Shown piece by piece: positions 8,673-16,436 of a DNA stretch of 24,906 nucleotides; position 1 is the stretch's first letter; every line of letters begins with the position of its first letter. A program made the position numbers and the translations under genes. This DNA comes from CAYNMC01 sp964398365 (GTDB taxonomy: Bacteria; Patescibacteriota; Microgenomatia; UBA1400; CAYNMC01). The notes beneath the pieces were generated by a model. That model was not told the origin of the DNA and searched no databases. It saw nothing but the letters and a program-made list of their open reading frames with translations. Where the stretch lies: positions 1-24,906 of the forward strand of contig CAYNMC010000022.1 in assembly GCA_964398365.1 (NCBI GenBank), read 5' to 3'.

Positions 8673-10065
8673 CAAAATAATTTTAGGTTTTTTGTTTTTT
8701 TTTATCTTAGGCAAAAGTTTGTTGTGGTTATTTATGGTTCCAATTTTTCAATCTCCTGATGAGGCTAGCCATTTTGCTTATGTTCAAAGACTGGCAGAAG
8801 GAGGGAAGTTTAATCCACGGCGAACGAATATTACCTCAAAAGAAATTATCCAAGTGGCAGAAATTGTTGGTTTTAATTGGGCAAGAAATCATCCTTACTG
8901 GTTGGGTTACCAGCCCTTTTGGCAAGAAAAAATTCAAAAAATTGAACCAGAGGCCAAAAAAGACTTTGATCAAAAATATCTTCAACCGGTTGGCCAACGA
9001 GCTAAAAAAAATCCGCCGCTTTATTATTATCTGGCAACACTTTTTTATTATCTTTTTTACTCATCTAATTTTTTATACCGCTTTTTTAGCGTCCGCTTTT
9101 TTTCCTTAATTATTTCCTTAATTACTCTTTTTTTAATTTATCAGATAGGAGTTTTAATTTTTCAGAAGAGACTTGAAGTAATTACTTTAATTATTTTGGT
9201 AGCTTATCAACCAATGTTTAGTTATTTAGGGGTAAGTGTTAATAGTGAAGTTTTGGCAATTTTATTGGTAACCTTGTTTATTTTTTTTGGCTTGAAAGCT
9301 CTTAAGGAAGGGAAAAAAAATAATATAGTTTTAGCTCTTTTAACAGTTTTTATTGGTATTTTGGTTAAACCCATCATCGTGATTTTATTTTTAGTTTTTC
9401 CCTTAATTTTAAAAAAGCGACTAACTAAAGGTTTTCTCTTTTCTTTAATTGTGATCCTGACGATTTTTCTAGCCGGTTCTTTTTTAATCAACCTGAGCGT
9501 TAAGGATAAAACTTTTGATTTATGGCGCTATCAAATTGCCTTTGCTGATTATCAAGCTTCTTTGGTTTTTTTAATTAAGGTTTTAAATAAAGAAATAATT
9601 TCTAAACTAATTAATTACTTTATAAATAATAAAGAAACTTACTTAACGAATATTTTTCCGGGATATTGGGGAGTTTTTGGCTGGCTAGAGGCAGCCATGC
9701 CCATTACTGTTTATAGAATTTTAAAAGTGATTTGTGGCTTTTCCTTTTTGGGAATAATCAAATGGTTCTGGCAGGAGAAGCAAAAATTCCGCCTGGTATT
9801 TTTCTTATTAATGACAGTTTTGTTTTACCTTTTAGCCATCATTTTTAATGATTTTAAAACTTATGTTGAGGAGGGAGAAGCGTTTGGCATTCAAGGACGC
9901 TATTTTTTACCCACAATTTCAGCCCAAATGATCCTTTTAATTTTAGGTTTAAAAACACTGGTGCCTAAAAAATTTCATAATTTATTGTCAATTTTTCTGG
10001 TTGGGGGCAGTTTTGGTTTAAACCTCATGGGTTTTTTGACGATGTATCGTTATTTTTATGGTTAG
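8665..10065 (+). CDS. DUF2142-like GT-C membrane glycosyltransferase, copy 2
   Basis: A 466-residue paralog of the preceding protein. Seen: the first-loop motif SPDEASHFAYVQRLAEGG (30-47; likely catalytic D32/E33), matching FPDEQAHFAHVAYLAEGG in copy 1, then YWGVF (334-338) and QGRYFLP (410-416). About ten hydrophobic segments span the rest. Away from these motifs the two proteins differ clearly, so the duplication is old and they probably use different acceptors or linkages. The start codon lies in an 8-nt overlap with copy 1, and the stop overlaps the next gene by 8 nt. With the gene after it, this makes three consecutive overlapping GT-C genes, implying a single translationally coupled unit. 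Confidence 0.85.
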   Translation: MSSKIILGFLFFFILGKSLLWLFMVPIFQSPDEASHFAYVQRLAEGGKFNPRRTNITSKEIIQVAEIVGFNWARNHPYWLGYQPFWQEKIQKIEPEAKKDFDQKYLQPVGQRAKKNPPLYYYLATLFYYLFYSSNFLYRFFSVRFFSLIISLITLFLIYQIGVLIFQKRLEVITLIILVAYQPMFSYLGVSVNSEVLAILLVTLFIFFGLKALKEGKKNNIVLALLTVFIGILVKPIIVILFLVFPLILKKRLTKGFLFSLIVILTIFLAGSFLINLSVKDKTFDLWRYQIAFADYQASLVFLIKVLNKEIISKLINYFINNKETYLTNIFPGYWGVFGWLEAAMPITVYRILKVICGFSFLGIIKWFWQEKQKFRLVFFLLMTVLFYLLAIIFNDFKTYVEEGEAFGIQGRYFLPTISAQMILLILGLKTLVPKKFHNLLSIFLVGGSFGLNLMGFLTMYRYFYG

Positions 10066-11752
10066 TTTTAAAAAATACTTTTTAATCATTTTTATAATTT
10101 TTATATTAGTTATACCTCTAAAAGCTCTCTTGGGACCGCAATTTTACACCTCCCATGATGGTCAATCACATTTAGCTAGACTTTATCAGCTGGATAAAGT
10201 TATTAGAGATGGACAGTTGCCGCCGCGTTGGGCGGGTCAATTTGCAGGAGAGCGAGGATACCCTGTTTTTATTTTTGCCTATCCCTTACCCTACTGGTTG
10301 GCTGAAGTTTTTTACCTTTCGGGTTTTAATTTGGCTGAATCAATAAAATTAGTTTTTGCTCTTTTTTATATTCTTTCCGGATTGGCAATGTATTGGTTGG
10401 TTAAGGAGCTTTTTAAAAATCAATGGGCAGGTTTTTTGGCAGCAGTTTTGTATACTTGGGCGCCTTACCGTTTTGTGAAGATTTTTGTAACCGCTTCATT
10501 GGGCGAGTCGATGGCTTTTACCTTTATACCATTAATTCTTTTAGCCATTTATAAATTTTCTTTACTTGGTTTTGCTCTTTCTTTAACTGCTTTAATTTTA
10601 ACGCACCTCATTAGTTTAATTATGTTTTTGCCGCTGATGGGAAGTTTTATTTTTTGGATTTTGAGAGTACTTAAGAGAGATAAGAAGATAAGGATGGCAA
10701 AAAGATTATGGTTGGGGATTTTACTTGGCTTAGGTTTGTCTGCTTTTTACCTACTACCAGCAGTTTGGGAAAAAAGATATACGCGCTATGCTGAAGTTTT
10801 AGCTCAAAATTATTTTCAACAATTTGTTGAGCCGTTAAAACTTTTATATTCTAAATGGGGTTATGGTGTACCTAAAATTACGCCTGATGGTCTTTCTTTA
10901 CAGCTTGGAGCAGCTCAATGGTTAGTAATTTTAAGTACCTTAACTTTAGTTTTTTTGACTTTTAAAAAATTAAAAAAACAAAAAAAGTTTTTTTATTTAA
11001 GCTTGTTGGTGCTTTTCAATTTTTGGCTCTCGGTTTTTCTTATGTTGGCAATCTCCAAGCCACTTTGGGATTTATTACCACCTTTACAGACCGTTGATAC
11101 GCCATGGCGCTTTTTAGGGGTTTTGGTGTTTACGAGTGCCTTTCTAGGAGGGTGGTTTATTCGTGAATTAAAGTCTAAAACTTTAATGATTTTTATGTTC
11201 CTATTTTTGTTATTTTTAGCCTTTTATGGTAATCGTCATCATTTACGAATCAATGCACCAATAAACTATGACGAGAAATATTTTGCTCACTATTATTGGG
11301 TAGGAAGCGGTTGGGATGAATACCGACCAAAGTGGCTTAAAGATACTTATCATAAGCCTCCAAAAAAGTTAGTGGAAATTATTAATGGTAGCTGTAAGGT
11401 TAGCCAAGAAACAAAAAAAAGTAACTTTATTGCTTTCAATCTTTTTTGCGAAGGGCCAGCAGAAGTTTTGGTTAATGGGGCTTATTATCCTGGTTGGCGA
11501 TTATGGGTAGGTGAAAAGGAATTTACTTCACAAATGATTGCCAATTTAGAAGAGTCTTCGGGCTTGATTTTGTTTAAAGTCCAGAAGGGAAATCATCAAA
11601 TTAAATTAAAATTTGGGGAGACTCTCTTAAGATTAACTGCCGATGGCATCTCTCTTTTCAGCCTCTTGGTTTTAATATTTCTTTTTTTAAAAAGACAGGT
11701 TGATAGTTATAAAGCCAACCTTGGTGCGTCCAGAAGAAATTATTTTCTATAA
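10058..11752 (+). CDS. PTPS-related/YfhO-like GT-C membrane protein with C-terminal extracytoplasmic domain
   Basis: A 564-residue polytopic protein. After the first helix comes SHDGQSHLARL (32-42), with D34 in the GT-C catalytic-acid position, then GQLPPRW (52-58) and GYPVFIFAYPLPY (68-80). This is the pattern I associate with the Pfam '6-pyruvoyl-tetrahydropterin synthase related' membrane family, a name unrelated to pterin chemistry. About ten helices follow. Residues around 395-540 form a soluble, probably beta-rich domain with YYPGW (476-480), typical of YfhO-type proteins, before a last helix at about 538-557. Likely role: glycosyl transfer from a polyprenyl-phosphate sugar on the outer face. 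It starts inside an 8-nt overlap with the DUF2142 gene and its 3' end overlaps the convergent aminotransferase gene by 13 nt. Confidence 0.82.
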   Translation: MVSFKKYFLIIFIIFILVIPLKALLGPQFYTSHDGQSHLARLYQLDKVIRDGQLPPRWAGQFAGERGYPVFIFAYPLPYWLAEVFYLSGFNLAESIKLVFALFYILSGLAMYWLVKELFKNQWAGFLAAVLYTWAPYRFVKIFVTASLGESMAFTFIPLILLAIYKFSLLGFALSLTALILTHLISLIMFLPLMGSFIFWILRVLKRDKKIRMAKRLWLGILLGLGLSAFYLLPAVWEKRYTRYAEVLAQNYFQQFVEPLKLLYSKWGYGVPKITPDGLSLQLGAAQWLVILSTLTLVFLTFKKLKKQKKFFYLSLLVLFNFWLSVFLMLAISKPLWDLLPPLQTVDTPWRFLGVLVFTSAFLGGWFIRELKSKTLMIFMFLFLLFLAFYGNRHHLRINAPINYDEKYFAHYYWVGSGWDEYRPKWLKDTYHKPPKKLVEIINGSCKVSQETKKSNFIAFNLFCEGPAEVLVNGAYYPGWRLWVGEKEFTSQMIANLEESSGLILFKVQKGNHQIKLKFGETLLRLTADGISLFSLLVLIFLFLKRQVDSYKANLGASRRNYFL

Positions 11753-11766
11753 AAGGAAATAATTTT
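11736..11766. terminator. Candidate bidirectional terminator across two convergent stop codons
   Basis: An inverted repeat pairs 11737-11745 (AAATTATTT) with 11757-11765 (AAATAATTT). It extends inward through a T-G wobble, C-G and T-A pair to a 5-nt loop ATAAA. Both stop codons, at 11750-11752 on plus and 11742-11740 on minus, lie inside it. The stem is almost all A/T with no separate long T tract, so its stability is modest. Its place between convergent genes is the main support. Confidence 0.4.
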
Positions 11767-12948
11767 ATAAACTGCTTTAATGACATCGTTAAGATCTTGA
11801 GGTGTCATATGAGGATAAAATGGTAAAGAAACAAGCCGATCAGCTACAAATTCAGCTTTGGGAAACATTGCTCTTTTAAAACCAAAAGTTTTTCGATAGA
11901 ACTGATGAAGGTGAAGAGCAGTGAAATGGATACCAACACCAATATTTTCTTTTTGCAAAGCTTCAATAAATTGATTACGATTAATTTTTAATTTTTGAAT
12001 ATTTAATAAGATAGCAAAAATGTGCATCGCGTGAGTGGTATTCTCTTCGATAGGCGCAGGTAAGCTAATTTCTGGTAAATCTTTAAAAGCTTTTAGATAG
12101 ATTTGCCAATATTTTTTCCGAATCTTTAAGTTGTTTTTTAGACGTTTTAATTGAGGCAGACCAAGGGAGGCCTGAAGATCAGTCATATTGTACTTATAAC
12201 CAGCGTAGAGAGCTTCATAAGGTTTGAAACCAGCGACAGAATAACGTTTCCAAGCGTCAGCTGAGATTCCGTGAAGGCTTTTAATTTTGGCTTCTTGGAA
12301 CCACTTTTTCCTTTGAGTTACGAGCATACCACCTTCAGCCGTGGTTAAATTTTTGGTAACATAAAAAGAAAAGGCAGAAAAATCGCCAAAAGTGCCAATT
12401 TTTTTGCCATGATACCAAGCTTCCAGAGCGTGGGCAGCATCTTCAATCACAAAAAGATTGTTTTTTTTGGCGATAGCCATGATTTTATCCATCTGGCAGG
12501 GTCGGCCGTGAAGATGGACAACAATCAAGGCCTTAGTTTTTTTGGTTACTTTTTTTTTAATTTCCGAAGGATCAATGTTCCAATCATTGATATTAATATC
12601 AGCAAATACAGGTTTAGCACCGCGGTGAATAATAACGTTTGCGGTAGCTACAAAGGTTAATGGCGTAGTAATTACCTCATCGTTAGCTTTAATCCCTAAA
12701 ACGTCAAGAGCAAGTTCCAGAGCCGCGGTGCAGGAACTAAGTCCAAGAGCATAACGCACCCCTAGAAATTTGGCAAAAGATTTTTGAAAAGTTTCCGTTT
12801 TTGGTCCGGTACCCCACCAGCCAGAACGGAGAGTTTCTGAAATTTCCCTGATTTCTTCTTTAAAAAAACGTGGTTGACCAAAAATTAAAAACTTTTTTCG
12901 AACTGGTTTGCCTCCTTCAATTGCCGGCAAATTAGAAAAGTGAGGCAT
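11740..12948 (-). CDS. DegT/DnrJ/EryC1/StrS (ArnB-like) PLP-dependent sugar aminotransferase
   Basis: A 402-residue fold-type I aminotransferase of the kind that aminates 3- or 4-keto nucleotide sugars, using glutamate and PLP. Seen: SGWWGTGP (42-49), GLSSCTAALELAL (69-81) at the phosphate-binding turn, DEVITTPLTFVATANVI (90-106), VIEDAAHA (167-174) with D170 contacting the pyridine nitrogen, and the Schiff-base lysine K199 in SFYVTKNLTTAEGG (194-207). The later YKYNMTDLQASLG and IGVGIHF segments are closely ArnB-like. The length is slightly above the usual 370-390 because of a short N-terminal PAIEGGKPVRK lead, common in the family. It stands alone on the minus strand, convergent with the upstream operon and divergent from a GT2 gene 32 nt away, with which it probably shares a symmetric promoter. 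Product specificity cannot be read. Confidence 0.94.
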   Translation of the reverse strand: MPHFSNLPAIEGGKPVRKKFLIFGQPRFFKEEIREISETLRSGWWGTGPKTETFQKSFAKFLGVRYALGLSSCTAALELALDVLGIKANDEVITTPLTFVATANVIIHRGAKPVFADININDWNIDPSEIKKKVTKKTKALIVVHLHGRPCQMDKIMAIAKKNNLFVIEDAAHALEAWYHGKKIGTFGDFSAFSFYVTKNLTTAEGGMLVTQRKKWFQEAKIKSLHGISADAWKRYSVAGFKPYEALYAGYKYNMTDLQASLGLPQLKRLKNNLKIRKKYWQIYLKAFKDLPEISLPAPIEENTTHAMHIFAILLNIQKLKINRNQFIEALQKENIGVGIHFTALHLHQFYRKTFGFKRAMFPKAEFVADRLVSLPFYPHMTPQDLNDVIKAVYKIISFYRK

Positions 12949-12954
12949 TTGTTA

Positions 12955-12966
12955 TATTATATAATA
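12955..12966. promoter_or_regulatory. Perfectly symmetric double -10 element of a divergent promoter
   Basis: TATTATATAATA is its own reverse complement and contains a consensus TATAAT on both strands (12960-12965 on plus, 12961-12956 on minus). It lies in the 32-bp gap between two divergent genes. Predicted starts 7 nt downstream fall near 12972 (plus) and 12949 (minus), making the minus transcript essentially leaderless. No good -35 was found for either direction. A GAGGA Shine-Dalgarno for the plus gene is at 12970-12974. Confidence 0.5.
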
Positions 12967-12980
12967 AGCGAGGAAAGTTT

Positions 12981-13697
12981 ATGGATAAGTATGATTTATC
13001 GCTGATTTTACCATGTTTCAATGAGGCAGAAATTTTTATTGATTCAATTAACCGAATTATCAGGGTTTTGGACGAAACTCACTATACCTGGGAGATTATT
13101 TTTGTTGATGATAAATCAAAAGATAAAACTCCTCAGCTTATAAAAAGGTTTTTAAAGAAAAATCCGCGAAATCACTTCAAGGCTTATTTTCATCAAGTAA
13201 ATCAAGGAAGAGGACAAACTGTAAAAGATGGTTTTTTAAAAGCAGAAGGAAAAATCGTGGGTTTTATAGATATTGACTTAGAAATTGGTGAGTGGTATCT
13301 CCCAAAGTTTATTGGAGAGGTTGAGAGGGGAGCCGATGCGGCTATTGCTTTAAGGATCTATGATTTTAACTTAAAAGCCCTTCATCGTTGGTTTGCCAGC
13401 AAGGGTTATATGTGGTTAAGAAAGTTAATTTTGGATTTACCTTACGAGGATACCGAAGCGGGCTATAAATTTTTTAAGCGAGAGAAAATCCGGCCACTTT
13501 TAGAAAAATGTCAGTTTAAGGGTTGGTTTTGGGATACAGAGATAATGTCGTTAAGCCATCGACATAAACTTAAAGTAGTTCAGATACCGGTAGCCTTTAA
13601 GCGTCGTTTTGATAAAACTTCCACCGTGAATTTTTTGCCAGATACAATAGCTTATTTTAAAGATTTATTAAGTTTTAAATTTAAAAATAAATGTTAA
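12981..13697 (+). CDS. DPM1-like family 2 glycosyltransferase without membrane helices
   Basis: A 238-residue GT2 protein of the dolichyl/polyprenyl-phosphate sugar synthase type. Seen: LSLILPCFNEAE (6-17), VDDKSKDKT (42-50) where most relatives have DDGS, NQGRGQTVKDGF (74-85), and IDIDLE (96-101) where relatives have D-A-D-L-Q. EDTEAGYKFFKRE (156-168) and WFWDTEI (182-188) are hallmarks of this branch. Unlike the enzyme at 2885 it lacks C-terminal membrane segments, as in single-domain DPM1. It would supply a second polyprenyl-phosphate sugar for the GT-C enzymes; the altered motifs hint at a different sugar. It has a clear GAGGA Shine-Dalgarno 6 nt before its ATG and heads a four-gene operon, overlapping the next gene by 7 nt. 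Confidence 0.9.
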   Translation: MDKYDLSLILPCFNEAEIFIDSINRIIRVLDETHYTWEIIFVDDKSKDKTPQLIKRFLKKNPRNHFKAYFHQVNQGRGQTVKDGFLKAEGKIVGFIDIDLEIGEWYLPKFIGEVERGADAAIALRIYDFNLKALHRWFASKGYMWLRKLILDLPYEDTEAGYKFFKREKIRPLLEKCQFKGWFWDTEIMSLSHRHKLKVVQIPVAFKRRFDKTSTVNFLPDTIAYFKDLLSFKFKNKC

Positions 13698-14227
13698 AAA
13701 TTATCAAAGAAGTAGGTTTAAGAAGAATTTTTAAATATTTCATTTTTTCTCTTTGGCAGTTAATTTTTGACCTTTTACTTTTTTCGCCATTAAGAATTTG
13801 GTGGTTGAGATTTGGGGGGGCCACTATTGGCAAAAATTGCTTTATTGACAAGATTGATTTTATTAATTTAGGGCGTACAGGTTTAAGCGGTTTAAAAATT
13901 GGCGATGAATGCTTTTTGGGAAGAGGAGTCGTCTTGGATTTAGCCGGTGAAATCCTGATTGAAAAACAAGTAGTTATTGCGCTAAGAACCATTATTCTTA
14001 CTCATTTTTCTGCGGGTTTTTCTGATCATCCTCTTCTTACAAGATATAAGAAATTTGTGAAAAAAGTAATTTTAAAAAAGGCCTGTTTTATTGGTGCCGG
14101 GAGTATTATTTTGCCGGGAGTTAAGTTGGGAGAAGAAAGTTTGGTAGCCGCTGGAGCTGTAGTAACCAAAAGTATTCCCAGTAAAAGTCTAGTTGCAGGT
14201 GTGCCGGCAAAAATTAAAAATAAATGA
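13691..14227 (+). CDS. Hexapeptide-repeat (left-handed beta-helix) O-acyltransferase, WbbJ-like
   Basis: A 178-residue protein with an amphipathic, hydrophobic N-terminus (about 12-40), then hexapeptide repeats: GGATIGKNCFID (42-53), LKIGDECFLGRGVVL (68-82), and a strong C-terminal block GAGSIILPGVKLG (136-148) to VAGVPAK (168-174). That order and the VAGVPAK ending are typical of maltose/galactoside-acetyltransferase-like and WbbJ enzymes, which O-acetylate or otherwise O-acylate sugars. H105 in ILTHFSAGF is the most likely catalytic base. It starts within a 7-nt overlap with the GT2 gene and ends in an ATGA overlap with the GT39-like gene, so it is likely coupled to both. It probably acetylates the sugar made or transferred by its operon neighbours (inference). 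Confidence 0.88.
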   Translation: MLKIIKEVGLRRIFKYFIFSLWQLIFDLLLFSPLRIWWLRFGGATIGKNCFIDKIDFINLGRTGLSGLKIGDECFLGRGVVLDLAGEILIEKQVVIALRTIILTHFSAGFSDHPLLTRYKKFVKKVILKKACFIGAGSIILPGVKLGEESLVAAGAVVTKSIPSKSLVAGVPAKIKNK

Positions 14228-15699
14228 AGAAATTTTCAAAACTTCTTTTTTTGATTTTAATTTTTGGTTTTTGGTTAAGAATTCATCGTTTATCAGAACT
14301 TTTTTATTTTAATATGGATGAAGCCTTGTTAGCCTTTCGGGGATGGGGTTTGTGGACGCTGAAAAGATTTTTTATTATCGGTGGGATTAGTCCTTTAGGG
14401 TTCCATCTACCTCCATATTTTTATTGGTTTTCTGCCCTCTTTTTACCGATTTTAGATTTTAGTCCTCTTATTTGGGGTTATCTTGCTAGTTTTTTGGCTC
14501 TTTTAACTATTTTGGCATTATTTTTTTTAGTCAGAAAAATTGTTGACGAAAAAACTGCTTTAGTGGCCGCCTTTTTATACACTACTTCCTTTAATGCTAT
14601 TTTTTATGATCGACATTATTGGCCTTTAGTTTTTAATCCTCTGTTAACCATTTTAACTCTTGCTTTATTAGCAAGTAAATTTTACTATCGTTGGTTTATT
14701 TTGGCTTTGATTTTGGTTTTTGCCATAAGCGCTGATCCTTCGAATCTGCCTTTGTTAATTTTAGGAATTTATGAGCTTTTTAAAAAGAAGGTAAGCAAGA
14801 AGAATAAATTGGGATTTAGTCTTACTTTTCTTATCTTATTCTTTTTGCCATTAATTATTTTTGATTTAAGACATGCTGGTAGTAATTTTCAAGGCTTGAA
14901 TTTATTTTTAAGGCGCAGTCAAGAATTAAGGTTAACTTGGCAAGGGATTCTTAATGCTCTTTTATTGATACCCAAGGCCTTGGGTCAATTTTGGTATACA
15001 GGAGAGACCAATATTAGTTATTTTCATACTTATTGTTTAAAATATGCACTAGCAAGACAATTTGATCAACCTTTTTTTCTTCAAATAATTTCTTTAATTT
15101 TTCTGCTAATTTTTTCTTTCCAATGGAGAAAGAAAGAAAGGTTTTTTATTAATTTATTGCTAATTTATGCAATAGGTTTATTAATTTATGGAGGAGTACT
15201 GGGTAGGCCGCTTTTTGATCATTATTTAGCTGGTCTTTTACCTATTTTTGCACTTTTTACAGCCCGGGCTTTAACTAAATTTTGGCCGGCAACTCTTTTA
15301 ATTTTAGCTTTCTTTTTTTTCGTTAACTTCCGTCAATTTTTAAAAAGCACTAACCCTTATGGTTTAGCCGAAACGAAAAAAGCCATCAATTGGACTATTC
15401 AGGAAATTGATAATAAAGAATTTGCCCTAGATACTCTTAGTAAATGTTTTAGATTTAATGGTTTGCGTTATTTATACGAGATTAAGAATAGAGCCCCGCT
15501 AATAAGCCACCTTGATCCTGATTTTTTTTGGCTCTATCGTCGGCCCCCCGCTAATTTTTTCCCTGAGTTGGTAGTGATTTTTAGCGATAAGGAAGTAACA
15601 CCTGACCTGCCAGTAATTAAAAAAAATTTTTTTGGTGCTTGGCACGTTTATCTCTTAGATAACAAGAATTTAAAGTATCAAATTGAAGGGTTAAGATGA
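14224..15699 (+). CDS. GT39/ArnT-like membrane glycosyltransferase
   Basis: A 491-residue polytopic GT-C protein. The first helix ends in WLRIHRL and is followed by FYFNMDEALLAFRG (27-40), with D32-E33 as the probable catalytic acid pair of the PMT_2/ArnT family. A conserved GISPLGFHLPPYFYW loop follows. About ten helices are visible, then a C-terminal extracytoplasmic region (from about 375) with KKAINWTIQEID, like that of the GT-C at 21960. ArnT-type enzymes transfer a sugar from undecaprenyl phosphate to a surface lipid or protein. Both ends are ATGA overlaps (with the acyltransferase before and the soluble GT2 after), indicating tight coupling. Acceptor and sugar are unknown. Confidence 0.86.
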   Translation: MKKFSKLLFLILIFGFWLRIHRLSELFYFNMDEALLAFRGWGLWTLKRFFIIGGISPLGFHLPPYFYWFSALFLPILDFSPLIWGYLASFLALLTILALFFLVRKIVDEKTALVAAFLYTTSFNAIFYDRHYWPLVFNPLLTILTLALLASKFYYRWFILALILVFAISADPSNLPLLILGIYELFKKKVSKKNKLGFSLTFLILFFLPLIIFDLRHAGSNFQGLNLFLRRSQELRLTWQGILNALLLIPKALGQFWYTGETNISYFHTYCLKYALARQFDQPFFLQIISLIFLLIFSFQWRKKERFFINLLLIYAIGLLIYGGVLGRPLFDHYLAGLLPIFALFTARALTKFWPATLLILAFFFFVNFRQFLKSTNPYGLAETKKAINWTIQEIDNKEFALDTLSKCFRFNGLRYLYEIKNRAPLISHLDPDFFWLYRRPPANFFPELVVIFSDKEVTPDLPVIKKNFFGAWHVYLLDNKNLKYQIEGLR

Positions 15700-16409
15700 A
15701 ATTTGGGATTACTTCTCATACTATTGTTAAGAATGAGGAAAAATTTATTAAATTTGCTCTTTTGTCGGTCATTGCCAAAATGGACAAGATGTTGGTTTGG
15801 GATACTGGCTCGACAGACCAAACGGTAAACCTTATTAAGTCACTTAAGAATAAAAAAATTGAGTTTAGAGAATGCGGTAAGGTTGACAGAAAGAAATTAG
15901 TTTTATTGCGTAATGAACAGTTAAAACTTACTAAAACTTCTTGGTTTTTGATTTTAGATGGTGATGAAATTTGGCCTCAAGAAAACTTAGTTAAACTCAT
16001 TGAAGCGATGAAAAAAGCAAAAAAACAGACAATTGCTTTAGTGAATAAAACTAGAAATTGTTTAGGCGACCTTTATCATTATTTACCAGATGAAGAAGGG
16101 AAATATAAAATTGGTCCATGGCAGGGCCATCTTAATATTAGAGCAATTAGAAATTTAGAGGGTTTAAGGGTGGCGGGTAGTTATCCTCTCGAGACCTATT
16201 TGTACCGAGGTATCCCCATTCAAAATTTAACCTCGCGTTTAGAGTTTGTTGAAACTTGGTATTTACACACGACACACTTGCAAAGAAGTCGTTGGCAGCA
16301 TCAAGTTGGAGTGATTGATAGAATTAAAAAATATAAATTTATATGGAGAAAAAAGGTTCTTAAAATGAAGAAAGAAGAACTGCCTAGCGTTTTAAATCTA
16401 TCTCTTTAA
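15696..16409 (+). CDS. Soluble family 2 glycosyltransferase (WaaE/SunS-like GT-A)
   Basis: A 237-residue soluble GT-A protein. Seen: ITSHTIVKNEEKFI (5-18), the short-form nucleotide site WDTGSTD (35-41), LLRNEQL (70-76) and DGDE (88-91) as the metal-binding DxD. These short DTGS/RN/DGDE signatures resemble the WaaE/KdtX and SunS-type GT2 enzymes rather than the DPM1 group. No membrane helix is apparent, so it acts in the cytoplasm, perhaps on the lipid-linked acceptor before export. A later H-rich, W-rich stretch (TWYLHTTHLQRSRWQH) is notable and may shape the acceptor pocket. It begins in an ATGA overlap and ends the operon, 27 nt from a convergent gene; I see no good terminator in that gap. 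Confidence 0.86.
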   Translation: MKFGITSHTIVKNEEKFIKFALLSVIAKMDKMLVWDTGSTDQTVNLIKSLKNKKIEFRECGKVDRKKLVLLRNEQLKLTKTSWFLILDGDEIWPQENLVKLIEAMKKAKKQTIALVNKTRNCLGDLYHYLPDEEGKYKIGPWQGHLNIRAIRNLEGLRVAGSYPLETYLYRGIPIQNLTSRLEFVETWYLHTTHLQRSRWQHQVGVIDRIKKYKFIWRKKVLKMKKEELPSVLNLSL

Positions 16410-16436
16410 TTTGGAATCAGGGCTTATTAGGTTAAC

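Noticed and set aside
8759..9491. Further open frames, one on each strand, inside the second DUF2142-like gene
   Set aside because: They are low-complexity, lysine/isoleucine-rich translations of AT-rich DNA, and the main frame carries the family motifs.
12409..12660. Plus-strand open frame opposite the aminotransferase
   Set aside because: It is antisense to the PLP-binding core; nothing in it suggests a protein.
13681..13992. Minus-strand open frame of 103 codons opposite the acyltransferase
   Set aside because: The plus-strand frame has clear hexapeptide repeats and coupled overlaps; the antisense frame shows no family motif and is a shadow.
16410..16436. Possible terminator between convergent genes
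   Set aside because: The gap has only a GTTAAC-centred partial dyad and no stable stem with a T tract.
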